Origin: Skeletonema tropicum
Taxonomy: Eukaryota > Bacillariophyta > Thalassiosirophyceae > Thalassiosirales > Thalassiosiraceae
Direction of reading: 5' to 3'
Assembly (NCBI GenBank): GCA_037178625.1
Contig: CM074131.1
Coordinates: forward strand, 4,402,001 to 4,466,000
DNA length: 64,000 nt
Shown here: positions 1 through 12,186 of the stretch, piece after piece
How the letters are laid out: the number at the start of each line of letters is the position of its first letter
Position numbering within the stretch: position 1 is the first letter of the stretch
Program-made: the position numbers and the translations under genes
Notes under the pieces: generated by a model
Told to the model about the DNA's origin: nothing
The model's input: only the letters and a program-made list of their open reading frames with translations
Database searches by the model: none

Positions 1-174
1 TCTCATCTAGCTCTATCGATCGTTGATATTACCATGGCCAAATATCGATCTGTTGCCATCCAATCGATCCGGTTAAAAACGGGGTAACAGTTAGAGCTCG
101 GCCAAATCATCTGGCTTGACATAGATAATTCCACCAATAGAGTCCAAGTAATAATCCAATTTGACACATTGACC

Positions 175-1245
175 ACCGCTGGAATCGTCTCCTCAAGCTC
201 TATCGATTAGTACCATAATCAGCATTACCACTGCCGCCGTCAAAATGTCAAGGCCCTCGCAAATACTGTGAAGGACGGAGGCGAAGATCCACACTAATAA
301 TCACAGCTCGATCTCAAAAAGCGACCACTTTAATGCGGCGGGCTCCAGACAGTTGGCACCAGCGCATCCAATAATAAACAGTGCTCGGGCAGGGGCCCTC
401 GCCAAACACACTCCCTTCAATGCAGTGCCGTCAATGATAGGTTGGCACGGACGCATCCAACGCTGCGCTGAAGAACGTTAAAGGAGGAGGAGTGTGATCC
501 AGACAGTTGGCACATGGAAGATCCATAGTTAATTAACAGAGCTCGGCCCTCGCACAACACACTTCCTTTATCATCGATGTGTTCATGATTGGTTCATTGT
601 GGCGAGCGGGTGATTGGTTGGAACGATAGTGTAGTAGCCATGGTGCGGTGTTAGTTGTGTGTTGATGTTTTGGATCTTTTTGTGATGGTGCGACATCATC
701 ATTCACTCACCTTCTCAATCACTCACCAACACTCAACACCATCACAACCACAACGAACCATGCTAATAATGCTACTCGTACTCGTACCAACCAATCACCC
801 ACTCGCCAGCGTAGCGTGCCAACAATTCATTGATCTTACCTGATCTACGTTAAGTGTCTTCAGCGAAGCGTTTGATGAGTCCATACCAACCTTCTGCTCA
901 TCCAGTAAAGGAAGTGTCTTGTGTGAGGGCTGAGCGGTACGATAGCGAGGAACTCTATTGACTATGGATCTTCGTCCGTACCAACTGTCTGGAACTCATC
1001 CTTCCTTAGCGGTCGCTTTTTGAGATCTTCGACCAATCAAGCTAGAATGAATCTCATCTGATCTACAGCAGTGTCTTGCAAGGGCCTTGGCCGAGCAGTG
1101 ATCATCATGGTATCGCCGATCTATACAGCAGAGTATTTTGGAATCTCGCACGTAACAATAATTATTGTCATGGACGGTGCTGATCGTCTAGGAGTGTGTG
1201 ATTATTGTATTAATTGATAGCGCTTGAGACGAGGATTCGAAGGGT
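175..1245. repeat. Foldback element A (long imperfect inverted repeat)
   Basis: The left half, about 175-690, reappears inverted in the right half, about 690-1245. Matching pairs include the CAGACAGTTGGCAC block near 508 with GTACCAACTGTCTGG near 978, the GAGCTCGGCCCTCGCAC block near 538 with the GTGTGAGGGCTGAGC block near 920, and the GGGTGATTGGTTGG block near 608 with CCAACCAATCACCC near 788. The outer ends pair GTCTCCTCAAGCTC near 187 with GCGCTTGAGACGAGG near 1220. The pairing is interrupted but consistent across the whole length. No ORF in it looks real. This resembles a FB/TU-type foldback element. A second one lies at 12187-13165. Confidence 0.7.
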
Positions 1246-1855
1246 AGTCTCATTGTCATTGCTATCTATCTACGGAGGCCGAGCTGTCTTTATATTGGAT
1301 TTGGATTGTCGATCTGGGGCCCAATAGCCGGATTGTAGACACCTCTCGAGTTGAGTCGAATGACAAAAGATCAATATTTGGCCTTGCAACTGCAACTAAT
1401 CGATAGAGCGCAACGAGAGCTTGCGAATACTGGTCGAATCGTATCAAACCGATGGAGAGGACAAGAGTTATGGTTGGATTACTGAATCTGAATGGTCGGT
1501 GAGCAAAGAGGGGGGATAGTGTTTACGTTTACTTTGGTTACTTAGTTATATTCATATTACATTATTACTTGAATGTCCATGTCCATCTACCATCATCTAT
1601 CTTCTCTCCTACCATACCATACCTCTCAATCTCAATATAATCCACCCACGTGTTGAGCATCCGACAAACAGCCCACCAAATGATGATCGGAATCCATCAT
1701 GGAGGATTCACCTTCGAAAGCCGTCATAAAGCTTAGCTTTCCTCCTCCTCCTCCGTTGCTGTTGCCACCACCACTTCCTCTTCCTCCGATCCCCCGTCTC
1801 ATTGTTGATGAATGCCTCTTGCGTTGATTCCGAAGTACAGATGCAGCATGACGAG
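950..1855. repeat. Direct duplicate of 4085-5035 (VPS8 3' end plus downstream DNA)
   Basis: This segment matches 4085-5035 in order and orientation with scattered substitutions and small indels. It starts around the shared 'ctatggatcttcgtc' and ends abruptly after 'gcagcatgacgag' at 1855; beyond that point the two copies are unrelated. It therefore spans the right half of the foldback, the intergenic DNA after VPS8 and the last roughly 225 bp of VPS8 coding sequence. Confidence 0.8.
1632..1855 (-). pseudogene. Truncated duplicate of VPS8 3' coding end
   Basis: Read on the minus strand, this stretch encodes about the last 73 residues of VPS8 (RHAASVLRNQRKRHSST..., a Gly/Ser/Asn-rich tract, ...DAQHVGGLY stop). 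Only a few changes separate it from the true end at 4814-5035, including one extra Gly in the Gly tract and ML to MM in the tail. The homology stops at 1855 and unrelated sequence follows, so no domain remains. It is a gene-end fragment created by the duplication at 950-1855, not an independent gene. Confidence 0.8.
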
Positions 1856-2077
1856 GGCGGGCTCCATGATGATAGTTACGATGTAAGATCCACCCCGACC
1901 AGAACGCTGCGCTGAAGACACTTAACAAACGAATGAAAGATCCATGTTAGGTTTTCACGGCGTGAGTGTTTGATTGTCTGGAACGATAGTAGTAGTAGGG
2001 ATGTTCCAACGTTCCATGGGGTGTTGTCTCGCTTGTTGCTTGTTGCTGTTGCTGTTTCAATTTGAAAGTTCGAGAAT

Positions 2078-2160
2078 GTTTCAGTCATCTTTCGGTCATC
2101 TTTCGGTCATCTTTCAGAATCCGAAAGATGACCGAAAGATGACCGAAAGATGCCTGAAAC
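2078..2160. repeat. Hairpin with 11-bp tandem units in its arms
   Basis: Two 38-bp arms (2078-2115 and 2123-2160) pair with a single mismatch around a 7-nt loop. Each arm is made of about three copies of an 11-bp unit (TCATCTTTCGG) capped by GTTTCAG/CTGAAAC. Weaker pairing extends outside the arms (AAGTTC / GAAGTT). The design resembles the larger hairpins at 27867-28270. Confidence 0.85.
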
Positions 2161-2189
2161 TTTCTTGAAGTTTTTTTAGAATGCAGGTC

Positions 2190-2802
2190 GATCGGTCATA
2201 GATCAATGGAACTTTATCACGCTTCGCGGATGGTGACGAGTGACGAATACGAAGAAGTGGTGTCCCCAGCTATCCAAACCTTGGGAAGCTCCGACACAAG
2301 TGCTACAAGCTGCGGGTGTGTAAGGTTTCGGGTGTTCGGAAGTGCCGAATCTCCCGGATTTCGGGAGGCGAATTCGGCACTCCCGGCACTCGTCGGCACT
2401 CAGCTGTTTCCTTTATATCTTGGTCAATATTGGGTATTTTTTCATAATTGAAAATTTCTACATACTCGTCTGTACGAGATCTATCCAAAAATGCAATAAA
2501 AAGGATGATTTTGTGATTTATCTACAAGAAAATATTTTTCGGCTCAGCATCTCCAACTGGGAATGACTGTCAAATGGGACCATCTCCAACTGGGATGACT
2601 GTCAAATGGGACTTTTTACACCCCACTGCCGAATCACTGCCGAATCCCGGATTTTGACTGCCGAACACCCGAAACCTTACGGGTGTGGTCTTGGGGGAGA
2701 CGTATCCCAACCGTATCATAGTGATCTCAAGGCCGAGCGTAGCAAATCTGTTGCGGCTGTTCTGAATTCTGAAGATGCGAAGGGCCAACAAAGAATGTAG
2801 CA
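2190..2802 (+). pseudogene. Photolyase/cryptochrome C-terminal fragment, split by a MITE
   Basis: Reading across 2190-2312 and resuming at 2688, the plus strand encodes pieces typical of the FAD-binding C-terminus of DNA photolyase/cryptochrome: DQW, TKKWCPQLSKPWEA, TQVLQAAGV, then LGETYPNRII in broken frames and LKAERSKSVAAVLN before a stop near 2799. Family members have a K/R-W-x-P-E-L ... PWEA ... AGV.LG..YP.PI motif here. Compared with the copies at 19375 and 30499, the segment between 'LSK' and 'PWEA' is shortened. Frame breaks and the 359-bp insertion make it a dead fragment. Confidence 0.65.
2313..2687. mobile_element. hAT-like MITE with perfect 19-bp TIR and 8-bp TSD
   Basis: The element is 2321-2679 (359 bp). 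The terminal inverted repeats 2321-2339 and 2661-2679 are identical 19-mers beginning TAAGGTTTCGGG. The direct repeats CGGGTGTG at 2313-2320 and 2680-2687 are an exact 8-bp target-site duplication. The uninterrupted target is visible in the paralogous copies at 19375 and 30499, where 'gctgcaggtgtggtattggg' is continuous. Eight-bp duplications and TA(A)GG ends fit the hAT superfamily. The interior has 'tgccgaat' subterminal repeats and a tandem 31-bp repeat at about 2547-2612, and no transposase. Confidence 0.9.
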
Positions 2803-4084
2803 GTGACCGTGGGTATGACATGATCGCATTATCTGATGGCAAGAGAACTGTCTTATTCAAGGAGAAAGAGTTTCGAATCGATCCACAAGGCACTGTTATC
2901 AAAGGCTGCACAATATAAAAAAGTCGAGCGGTGGTACCAGTCATGTTGGGAAGGAAAGGGGCAGGGAAGGCAAGAAAGCCTTGCAAAAGAAGCTCTTACG
3001 GCAAGAGGCAGCAGCGCAGGGAAGAAGTAGTCAAAGTTATAGATTTGCCGTTTCTCAGATACATCATGAGCATATCCGTCTCCGCTCTTGCTATTGGAAA
3101 GCTGAAAAGATGAAATAAGAGTCAAACACCTCATGTGGCTTCTCCCCGAGGAGCTCCTCCGCCGATACAACCTCCTTCAATGACTTAGCCTCCGTTGCAT
3201 TCTTCTCTTCTGATTGAAACAACTCGAGTTCTTTCATGGCTCGACGGATTTGCCCATCTTACATCCAATCATCGAGCGGGAAATCAACACCGTATACCCG
3301 CACGCTGTGTACAAGCGCCGACAGAGCAAAATAGTCAATAATCTTGTTATCATCATAAATAGGGGAGCGATTAAATCTATTCAGGTTTTTATTGACTAAA
3401 ATATGCGACGCTAGTGCGTGGGTTATACATAAACACCACATGAACGGATAAATAGATCCACCACAGCGACCGCTGTTATTCCATTTCATCACATTTCAAG
3501 GAAAGGAAGAGCATTCTTGATCACAATACTTGCACCGGGCGTGATGCGTTTTTCCCACCTTATGCTCTCAACGTCAAGCTGCTGTCTTGGATTGCAAGAG
3601 CAAGGCTCATCCTCTTTCTCGTTAGAATGCCACACCATCCCCAGAATGCATCGCAAAGGCATCCCAATTGTCAGGTTGAATCGTTACGAATGTTACAGTG
3701 ATTCGTTCATTAGTTCCACTATCGATTCTTTCGTACTTCGTTGCAATCAATATCAACTCGATTGATCGAATGAAGCAATGCTGCCTGCTTGAGCAATGAA
3801 ATGGCTAGCAATGCGAAGGAAAAGCGAATGGATTTTACAGGTTCCAATCTTGCCTGCGAGAACAAAGGCCAGTCTGCCGCCTGCCGCCGACCCCATCGCC
3901 TGCCTCTTGCAGGCATGGGGTCGGCGTTCCAAAATCAAATCAAAGATACCAGTGTGGCTTCCTGAGGTTGCCATTCATCTTTCAGCTTCAGCTGCATGCA
4001 TCCGTCATGTACTGCTTCATCTCTTCTCTATTACTCGCACACGGTGCACCCTAGTCAAGTTCGGCCTTCCAAATGGCGGGTTCG
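2803..4084. other. Intergenic, no supported gene
   Basis: Short ORFs on both strands overlap one another and show no recognisable domain. A run near 3796-4329 is open for 177 codons on the plus strand but crosses a GC-rich hairpin (3886-3925) and then enters the duplicated repeat at 4085, so I do not treat it as coding. Confidence 0.5.
3886..3925. repeat. GC-rich hairpin
   Basis: GCCGACCCCATcGCCTGC (3886-3903) pairs with GCAGGCATGGGGTCGGC (3909-3925) around CTCTT, with one bulged base. Confidence 0.75.
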
Positions 4085-4813
4085 AGTTGTGTCTATTAAC
4101 TATGGATCTTCGTCTGTACCAACTGCCTGTCTGGAACTCATCCTTCCTTAGCGGTCGCTTTTTGAGATCTTCGACCAATCAAGCTAGAATGGATCAGATC
4201 TCATCTGATCTACAGCAGTGTCTTTGTGAGGGCCTTGGCCGAGCAGTGATCATCATGGTATCGCCGATCTATACAGCAGTGTATTTTGGAATCTCGCATA
4301 ACAATTATTGTCAAGGTCGGTGCTGCTGATCGTCTAGGAGTGTAGTTTGTGAGGGCGACCGCAGGGAGGCCGAACAGTGATTATTGTACTATGTAATTGA
4401 TAGCGCTTGAGACGAGGATTCCAAGAGTAGTCTCATTGCTATCTACATCTACTCCTTTTTGAAATATTGGATTTGGATTGTCGATCTGGGGCCCAGTATT
4501 CAGTATTCGGATTCTAGTTGTAGACCCCTCTCGAGTTGAGTCGAATGACAAAAACTCGATATTTGGCCTTGCAACTGCAACTAATCGATAGAGCGCAACG
4601 AGAGCTTGCGAATACTGGTCGAATCGAATCAAACCGATGGAGAGGACAAGAGTTATGGATGGATTACTGAATCTGAATGGTCGGTGAGCAAAGAGGGGGG
4701 ATAGTGTTTACGTTTACTTTGGTTACTTAGTTATATTCATATTACATTATTACTTGAATGTCCATGTCCATCTACCATCATCTATCTCTCCTACCATACC
4801 ATACCACTCAATC
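4085..4813. repeat. Duplicate partner of 950-1650, downstream of VPS8
   Basis: This is the second copy of the direct duplication. It contains the right half of a foldback (GTCTGGAACTCATCC, GGTCGCTTTTTGAGATC, GGCCTTGGCCGAGCAGTG blocks) and the VPS8 3' flank. The copy runs on without a break into VPS8 coding sequence up to about 5035. Confidence 0.8.
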
Positions 4814-7800
4814 TCAATATAATCCACCCACGTGTTGAGCATCCGACAAACAGCCCACCAAATGATGATCGGAATCCAACATGGAGGATTCACCTTCGAA
4901 AGCCGTCATTAAGCTTAGCTTTCCTCCTCCTCCGTTGCTGTTGCCGCCACCACTTCCTCTTCCTCCAATCCCCCGCCTCATTGTTGATGAATGCCTCTTG
5001 CGTTGATTCCGAAGTATAGATGCAGCATGACGAGCTGACATCCTCCGACTGCCGGATTGAGTTCCGAACGTACCATTGTTTTGGTTGACGGCCTCCCACT
5101 TACCGTTTGGAGTGATGGTAACAACAGCATGATTCTTCATCATGATGCTGCGTTCGGGGCTCTCTTGCACCAAACTTCCTTGCACCTTTAGCCTCTTCTT
5201 CTCCATAGACATGTGACTAATATCATGATACATGACGTCAACCGCATTCGAACAGACATCCAGTTCCGAACTGTACGTCTTGAGCATACTCACGAGCATC
5301 TCCCGAAATTCTCCAAGGTCACTACGGGCGTGATCTTTGGTGATCTTGTGCAAGAGATCGTAGAGTGACACATTGGGCATCATTCTCTGCATGGTCATGA
5401 GTAGCAGTTCGCTTAACATGGTGGATATGGAAGTAGAGAGGTGCTGACTCGAATCTTTGGGATCTCGGAGCATGCCTTTGGCATTGACAAGTCGATCGAG
5501 GACATGGAACCACAGGAGTGGACCGCGTTCGTTGTCCAAAGTGACGTGATCATTTTTATTCCTTTCACACAGATCCAGCACAGCGGAGAGAATTTGTTTC
5601 AGGCTGCTCTTCTCTTTTTCAGTCACTTCATTTTGATGCGTGCTCAACTTGGAGTTGAATGCCCGTCGTGATGCAAACGACTGGTTCTTGGCATCGTTCT
5701 CCAAGAAAATATTCCTCAGAGTTACCAATCGTGTGTCAAGTGTCTGAAGCATTAATTGAAGCGCTCCCGAAACATCCCCCATTCGTTCCAGCAAATAAGC
5801 GCTAGCATCAGCAATCTTTCGCTTTTGACAGAGATCCAACGCATCCTTCAATCGATAGCCTTGATTGGTCGATAGATATTGATACACTCGGTCGGGCTGG
5901 AAATGTGCCATCAGCGTAAGGTATCTTTGGTGATGGTTAGTAGTCAAGTGTGCAAGCAGCTCCTGGGATGAAACTGTGTCCATCTTGTTCAACTCGCCAG
6001 ATATTACTGCATCAAGGAACGAGTACGCCACTCTGCCCGAGTCCATTTTCTCAAGAGACGAAATAATCATGCTGAGTTTCCCTACAAACATTTCTCCGAC
6101 GAGCTGAGCTGCATGGACGGCATCCAACTTGATTAATTCTGGAAGTCTTCGAAGTACGATGCCCCGAAAATACCTGCTCGAGCTTGATGCATCGTTGACG
6201 TTGCCGCTGGAACACTCTTTCATTACATAGGCGAAGACGCCCTTTCGAAAATCATCATCCTTGTCAATGAGGTAACAATCGATGGAGCGATTAAAGTGTT
6301 GCTGGCATTTATCGGACATCTCTGGTTGATCTAGCGTCACGGAAACCCCCGCCTTGTGAAGGAAAAGAGATCCCCTAGTCGATTTCGCCTCTTCAATAGT
6401 ACGCAGCACCTCGTCCAACTCATAAGACGAGCGGGGCAGTGCCTGCAATAACGAAACAATTTCAGACTCCGATGATCCATTTTTACTGCACATGCGTTTG
6501 AAAATCTCAGTAGTAAGACTTGTTGAGGTCTGCACCACACCGAGCTTCAGGTACTTGGGGAGGAAGTCCAGGAAGGCATCCTTTGCTTTGATAGATAGGA
6601 GCATGACTTGCTTTTTCGAATCCGAGTGGCGGAAGGACGACATGACGTCATTTGATACGTCCCCCATGATGATGGATGATAGCGTATCAAAAATGCGCTG
6701 CCTGTTGGGGAGCATGTCATTGTTGTTGGGGCGACTTAATTCTAGGCCACTTTCTTCCGACTGTTCCCTTTCGAGCGTCGTGTCTGGTGCATAATCTACC
6801 GCGAGCTGACTTTCACGAGAATTATCCAAGAAATGCGCTGCTGGGTCATCAAACACAATCGCTAGACAATCAAGGAATGCTTTGACGTCGATCAATATTA
6901 ATGCTCGGAGGTATGGATAAGATAGAGAACGAATACCACGAGAGACTGGTCGATGTGGCATGTTGGCGCTTGGGCGAAGTGGAGTCGCGCTTTCAGTGAG
7001 AAGGAGAGTAAATAACTCCTGACGCAGTGTGTGCACACGCTCCTCTGACTCCAGCGCAATCCCCTTTGGAAATGATTTCCCTTCGAAACAATATTTCAAA
7101 TAGAGACTGCAAAGGAATGAGAAATGAGTCTTGAAATGAAAAGAGCAAGGCGTGCAATGAAAAGATACTTACAGCGCTTTGTAGCCATACTGTTCAAACC
7201 TGCTTTGTGGGTTACCGTCACCTCTTCGTTCTGCGTGAATACCTTCTGACTCGTCTGCCAACTCAAATACTGCATCAAACAAGATTTCTAGCGGAGACAC
7301 GTAGTCATTCAATCCACTCGAATAAACATGAAGCAAACCTGTGTAAAGTGAATTCTTCTTCAACAGCGTCAAGATAGAATCGAAGTCCATTAAGCTGCAG
7401 TCCATGTGCAGCAAGCACCGCTCAACCATAGATAGTTCCTTCATATCCCTACAATGAGCTACAAACATCACCATTGCCTCAGGTGCAATATAAGTCAACT
7501 TGTCATTCAACACGTAAGTTTCCATTACGTCAAGAAATACGTTGATGAAACGTGCTTCATAAAAGCAGCGGAAGATAGGACCAAAGAGCAAATCCAGCCG
7601 TCTCGTAACGACACAAAACTCAATGCAAACCCCGGACAACATCTCGAAATGACTCTGCGCAAAGTTCATTTGACTAGAAGCCTTGCCACTAGCATATGAC
7701 ATTTCCAACTGCGATGACTCTGGTGCGTTGTCTATTGCCAAGGTCAAGTAGCGCATGAGTAACTCCGCCATCCAAATTTCATCTTCGGTAAGTGAAGATG

Positions 7801-10800
7801 AAGCCATGGCACCTGAATGCTTCATGCTCATGGACGTAGGACTACGCCTCCTGTCCTCTTGACTAGAAATACTACTTTCGTAGTGATCCAACGCTAGTGC
7901 CAACGCTTCAAGCCACTGGCCACCGTCTTCCAACGATTTGATCTGCTCTCTCATTCCCATGACGGTAATCTGCTTAATTCCCTCCTCACAAAGTATAAGC
8001 AAACGATTGTCATTAGAACGGATGCTATTCATGAAAGTAGTGCGGGTAGCATCTCCCGATAGTTGTGAACTTGAGCTACTCAACGCAAACTCTGCATAGA
8101 CCAATTTGATTCCCGAAAAGTCAAGTCGCTCTTGCATAGTCATGATGACAGTATCGATGAGGGTAAATTCATTCTCCATCGTCAGGTAGACAAGAGAACG
8201 TTTTCCGAGCCAATTCAATGCCACCACTGGAGAAGATGCATCAAATTCATCGTGCAATCCAAAGGCAGGGTTATGGATCACCCCATCATCTCCGTCATCA
8301 CTCTCATCCCGTGGGGGGAAACTAGCACGTAAGAATTGGAGAGAGCATCCCCATGCTCGAGCTAAAATAGGCGAGACAGCATGCCCACCACCAGAAACGA
8401 GAGCCCAACCCCATGATAGAATAGGCAGAAAAGGCAACTCGGGTCCCTTGTTTTGCGTCTCTTTCTTCCTGTTCTCCGTGGTGTGGTAGGTCGATGTTGA
8501 GATATATGTCGAGGCATAGTTGGTAGATGCGTAGGAGGTAGCATAACTTGATGCGTAGGACGTGGCATAACTTGATGCGTAGGATGTGGCATAACTTGAC
8601 GCATACGAGGAAGCGTAGTGAGATGATGCCATAGACGATTTGCTATCATCTTCCTCAACATTCGGTATCTCAATCGATGGATCGATCTTTTGCAACGCAG
8701 GCCCCGCCCATCGATGAAGTACGTTCACCTTGGGCACGACAGAGATTGCAAACGAACTCCGAGAGGACGATAGGGCAATCAACACAATCTTGTTCATCGA
8801 TGGGTGATAATCCATACTTTCCATCGATTTACCTCCCATTTCATCTTCAAACGAAGGAAGTGAATCCATCGCCAATATCTGCCCCGATGTACCATCCAAC
8901 AAAAGTTCTGTTTCCAACGAGTACGTTGACCACAACCTCCCCTTGGTAAAGGTAAGTTTATTCACAATCCCATTCGCATCGACACTAACAGCCCCAATTT
9001 CCTTATTCTCACTCTGCCTACCGCCTGAAGCTGTCATGGGGAGTGCATTCAATCGAACAGTAGCAATGGATGACGAGTGCAAGTCAATGGTACTACAGAG
9101 AACTGATCCCTTGATAATATCCCAAAGAATAATCTTGCCAGTCCCATATCCAGCCATGAGGTAATCACCATTCGGCGAGATATCAATCGAAGTTACTGAC
9201 CCAGTTAACGATGCCCATTCATCACCGACACTCCTGCCACCAGTGCAGGCGACACCCGTAACTGCCAAAATATTCCTATCCTCTCCCAAACTCAACTTTA
9301 ACTGCTCATAGAAATCATAAATTTTGATAACACCTCGCTGTGTCCCCACGGCGATAAATTTGGAGCTAAACGCAAGAGCGGTGGGTAACCCCACTGGAGA
9401 TTTCGTACTATCATCTTTGGGACCAAGTGCAATCATGGATTTGGACTGGATAACTCCTGAAAATCCAAATCGAGGTTGGTCCTTTTGTTGCTGATTACTC
9501 CGCTGGGGTGTAAATTGAGAGGAGGAGGAGGACGATGTCGATGTTGTCTTTCGTGACTTGGTCAACAATTCTACTTTTGGTTTCATCCGTCGCTTTACCG
9601 TGAGTGGAGAAACGATGTTACGATTATTTGGTTTGAGTAATCGTTGTTCGGAGACTTGAGCTTGGCGAAGACACCGTGACGAGACGGTGATTGTGCTTTG
9701 TTCTTCTTCATCCCCACCCCCTCTTTCTCCCATTTCTTCATCCATATAGGTGGTAAGAGATTGAGCAGTCTTCCTCTCACCATCTTCACCCCCGCCGCTA
9801 ACGGCAGTGTCATCCCCCTCATCCTTACTCCTAACCCGTTGTAAAAAGTTGGCAGTACAATCCTTCAAAAATGATGACGAACTATCCCCCCTCCGACTCA
9901 CAAAGATGTCCTTCTTTCCAATTGACGAATTATTACCACCACCACCATCCTCCTTCCCCTTCATCTCTCTCCTCAATGGAAACTGCATCGATATATTCTC
10001 CTCAATCGCCTCAATACTCGACTTGGTTGATGAAAAGTTCCGTTTGGCATTGACACTGCTACTAAAATTCAAATTCAATCCAAAGGATGCCTCGGAATCT
10101 TCTGATTCGACCATCAAGTTTCGATTGCTGTAGTTTTTGGGTGTGAATCTGGATAAACTTCCAATGGCATCGTTGTGATTGTAGTCATTGTCCATATTAT
10201 TGTCATCGTTATCACTGTCATCATCTTCATCATAGGAGCGTAGAATGGCATCTACCTCCATGGAATGAGACAACTCAATAGTAGTCGGCTGTTGTTGACG
10301 ATGAAGTAATGACATGAGACTGATTTCATCCGTTGCAGACATCATCATGGCATTGTCAGTGTGAAAGTTGGTGGTGCCAAATCCGCCTTCGCCATAGTCT
10401 TCTGCTAGATCCTCCATATCATCATCCTCATCATCGTCTTCATTCAATATAGAATGTAAAATATCCATCTCTGGCCCACCTCTACTCATACTAATACTGC
10501 TACTGGCGATACTACGGCTACTACTGCTGCTATACTTTTGCACAGGCTTCGTTTTCGCTTTCGTTTGTTGCTGCTGCATATCATCAGCATCAGCTTTCAT
10601 CATTACTACGTCACCAATATCCTCGAACTCATCTTCATGGTCGTTCCTACTGTCATAATTATCGTAATTATCATAATCAGAATCATCATCATCATCATCA
10701 TCAGCCTCCATCAATATCCGCTCCAGCTCCAAATTGGCTCCACCAATGCTGTTCATCTTCTTCTTCTGACTCAAATTATTCCCCAAGCGATGCGACTTCA

Positions 10801-11368
10801 TCAAAATACGATTCATCACCTCACTCTCCTCCTCCTCACTATTATCCTCAGCATCACTATCAGCATCCGCATCCGCATCCGCATGAGCATCCGCATCACT
10901 CTGCTGCTGACTTCTTAGTAGGGCAGTGATCCCATTAGTATCGCCAGATACAATGTCCATATTCATATCCATTAGTTCCTCCATGAGATGTTGATTCTCT
11001 AATAAAAGATCGTCCATTAGTTTCATTTCTTGTGAGAGGTAGTTTATGGTGAAGGGAGGTGATTCATTTTCTTTCGATTTTATTGCCGATCTCGATCCTA
11101 GTGAGAGTGACGCGGAGGAGGATGTTGATTTATGATCGTTCATATGATCGTTCATATGATCAATTATGTTGCCATAATTGTTGGCGGTGGTGGAGCCGTC
11201 GTTATTATTTCTAGTTAGGCGATGATGAAGTGAAAGTGGAGGACAATTATAATTTGTTGGTGTTGGCTCGAGATATTTATTTTTGTAGCCGTACTGACAG
11301 CCATCCATAATATTATCATCTGAGGAGGACGACGACGAGGAGGCGTCCAGTATGGCTTGTAGATCCAT
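4814..11368 (-). CDS. VPS8: Vacuolar protein sorting-associated protein 8 homologue (CORVET subunit)
   Basis: Two exons on the minus strand, 11368-7173 and 7106-4814, are joined by a 66-nt intron with GTAAGT donor and CAG acceptor. The split codon restores Leu, giving 2,162 residues. VPS8 is the CORVET subunit that links Rab5-type GTPases to early-endosome tethering. The N-terminal ~600 residues are disordered and rich in Asp/Glu/Ser/Asn. A WD40-like propeller follows at about 650-1010 (FIAVGTQRGVIKIYDF, LMAGYGTGKIILWD). It is interrupted near 914-951 by a YASSYATS tandem repeat. The Vps8 core is at about 1240-1360 and clathrin-like helical repeats follow (RMGDVSGALQLML). The protein is far longer than animal or yeast Vps8, and I see no C-terminal RING finger. 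ATG at 11368 is chosen because it opens MDLQAILDAS; the frame upstream looks non-coding. Confidence 0.9.
7107..7172 (-). other. VPS8 intron
   Basis: A 66-nt intron: donor GTAAGT begins at 7172 and the acceptor CTTTGCAG ends at 7107, reading on the minus strand. Joining the exons keeps ...EQYGYKAL continuous with LYLKYCFEG. Confidence 0.9.
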
Positions 11369-12186
11369 TATTTGTTTTGTGTGACGACAGATAAATATAT
11401 CTGTATCTGAATAAATAATATATGATATGAGTAGTCGATGTAGATTCAATACGATCACATCGCACGCTGATTCACCTCAATCACGATGTGTGTGTTCTGT
11501 TCGCAATAACGGCACTTAATCTTCCGGCCGGTCTGTTAATTTTGATTTGGTGCCTATCAAGAATGAAATTACAGTGACTCTCAAACAATAATATTTATAG
11601 CGTCTGTCACAGCGAAGCCAGCTGCGTGCCGATGCCCTCCTTAGCTCAAGAATCACAGAGCCATGTAAATTTAATATTAACGCTATGCTATTGTTATGGC
11701 ACTACACAGGATACAGGATAGGACGCCTATTTGTGTCATTGCTGGGGCAATTTTGAAGAGTGGTGGTGGCGATCGGTACTCACAGACTAGAGACTCAACG
11801 AGATGCTATATAATGCATTCGTACTGCCCGAAGTCGGGTATTATATATTTAGGGGCTTTTATGGGCCTTGTCATGTCGTTGTGACCTCGGTATGAGACAG
11901 GCATCTGTGGATATCTTTCGGAAGGTTTGCAAAGCGGCACCACCACTCGCCTTTTTTGAACAAGCACCACACACACACACGACACCACTCAAGCTGAAAA
12001 TGACAATGGCCGATATCTTGCCTTCTAGCCGGCCAATGAAGGCGATGAGTGTCGTTTTGGAAAGCTCTCACCGTGCTCTATCGATTCGGCGTATAATCGG
12101 CTTGATCAGACGACGGTATTATCTGATATTGGTTCATATATTGATTATAGAGAGAAGTAAGGTCCATCAAAATCAACAAATTGACC
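11369..12186. other. VPS8 upstream region, partly duplicated at 13305-13540
   Basis: This is the 5' flank of VPS8. The blocks 'ggtctgttaatttt' (11530), 'gccgatgccctccttagctc' (11629) and 'gctggggcaattttgaagag' (11741) recur in order at 13304, 13352 and 13480. A copy of the 'gtggtggcgatcggtactcac' box seen before LRR genes lies at about 11762. No gene is supported. Confidence 0.6.

Noticed and set aside
3796..4329. 177-codon plus-strand ORF
   Set aside because: It crosses a hairpin and the edge of the 4085 duplication; there is no recognisable domain.
9807..10918. Plus-strand ORFs opposite VPS8 exon 1 (for example 10538-10918, Ile-rich)
   Set aside because: They mirror the Asp/Glu/Ser repeat codons of VPS8 and have no independent support.
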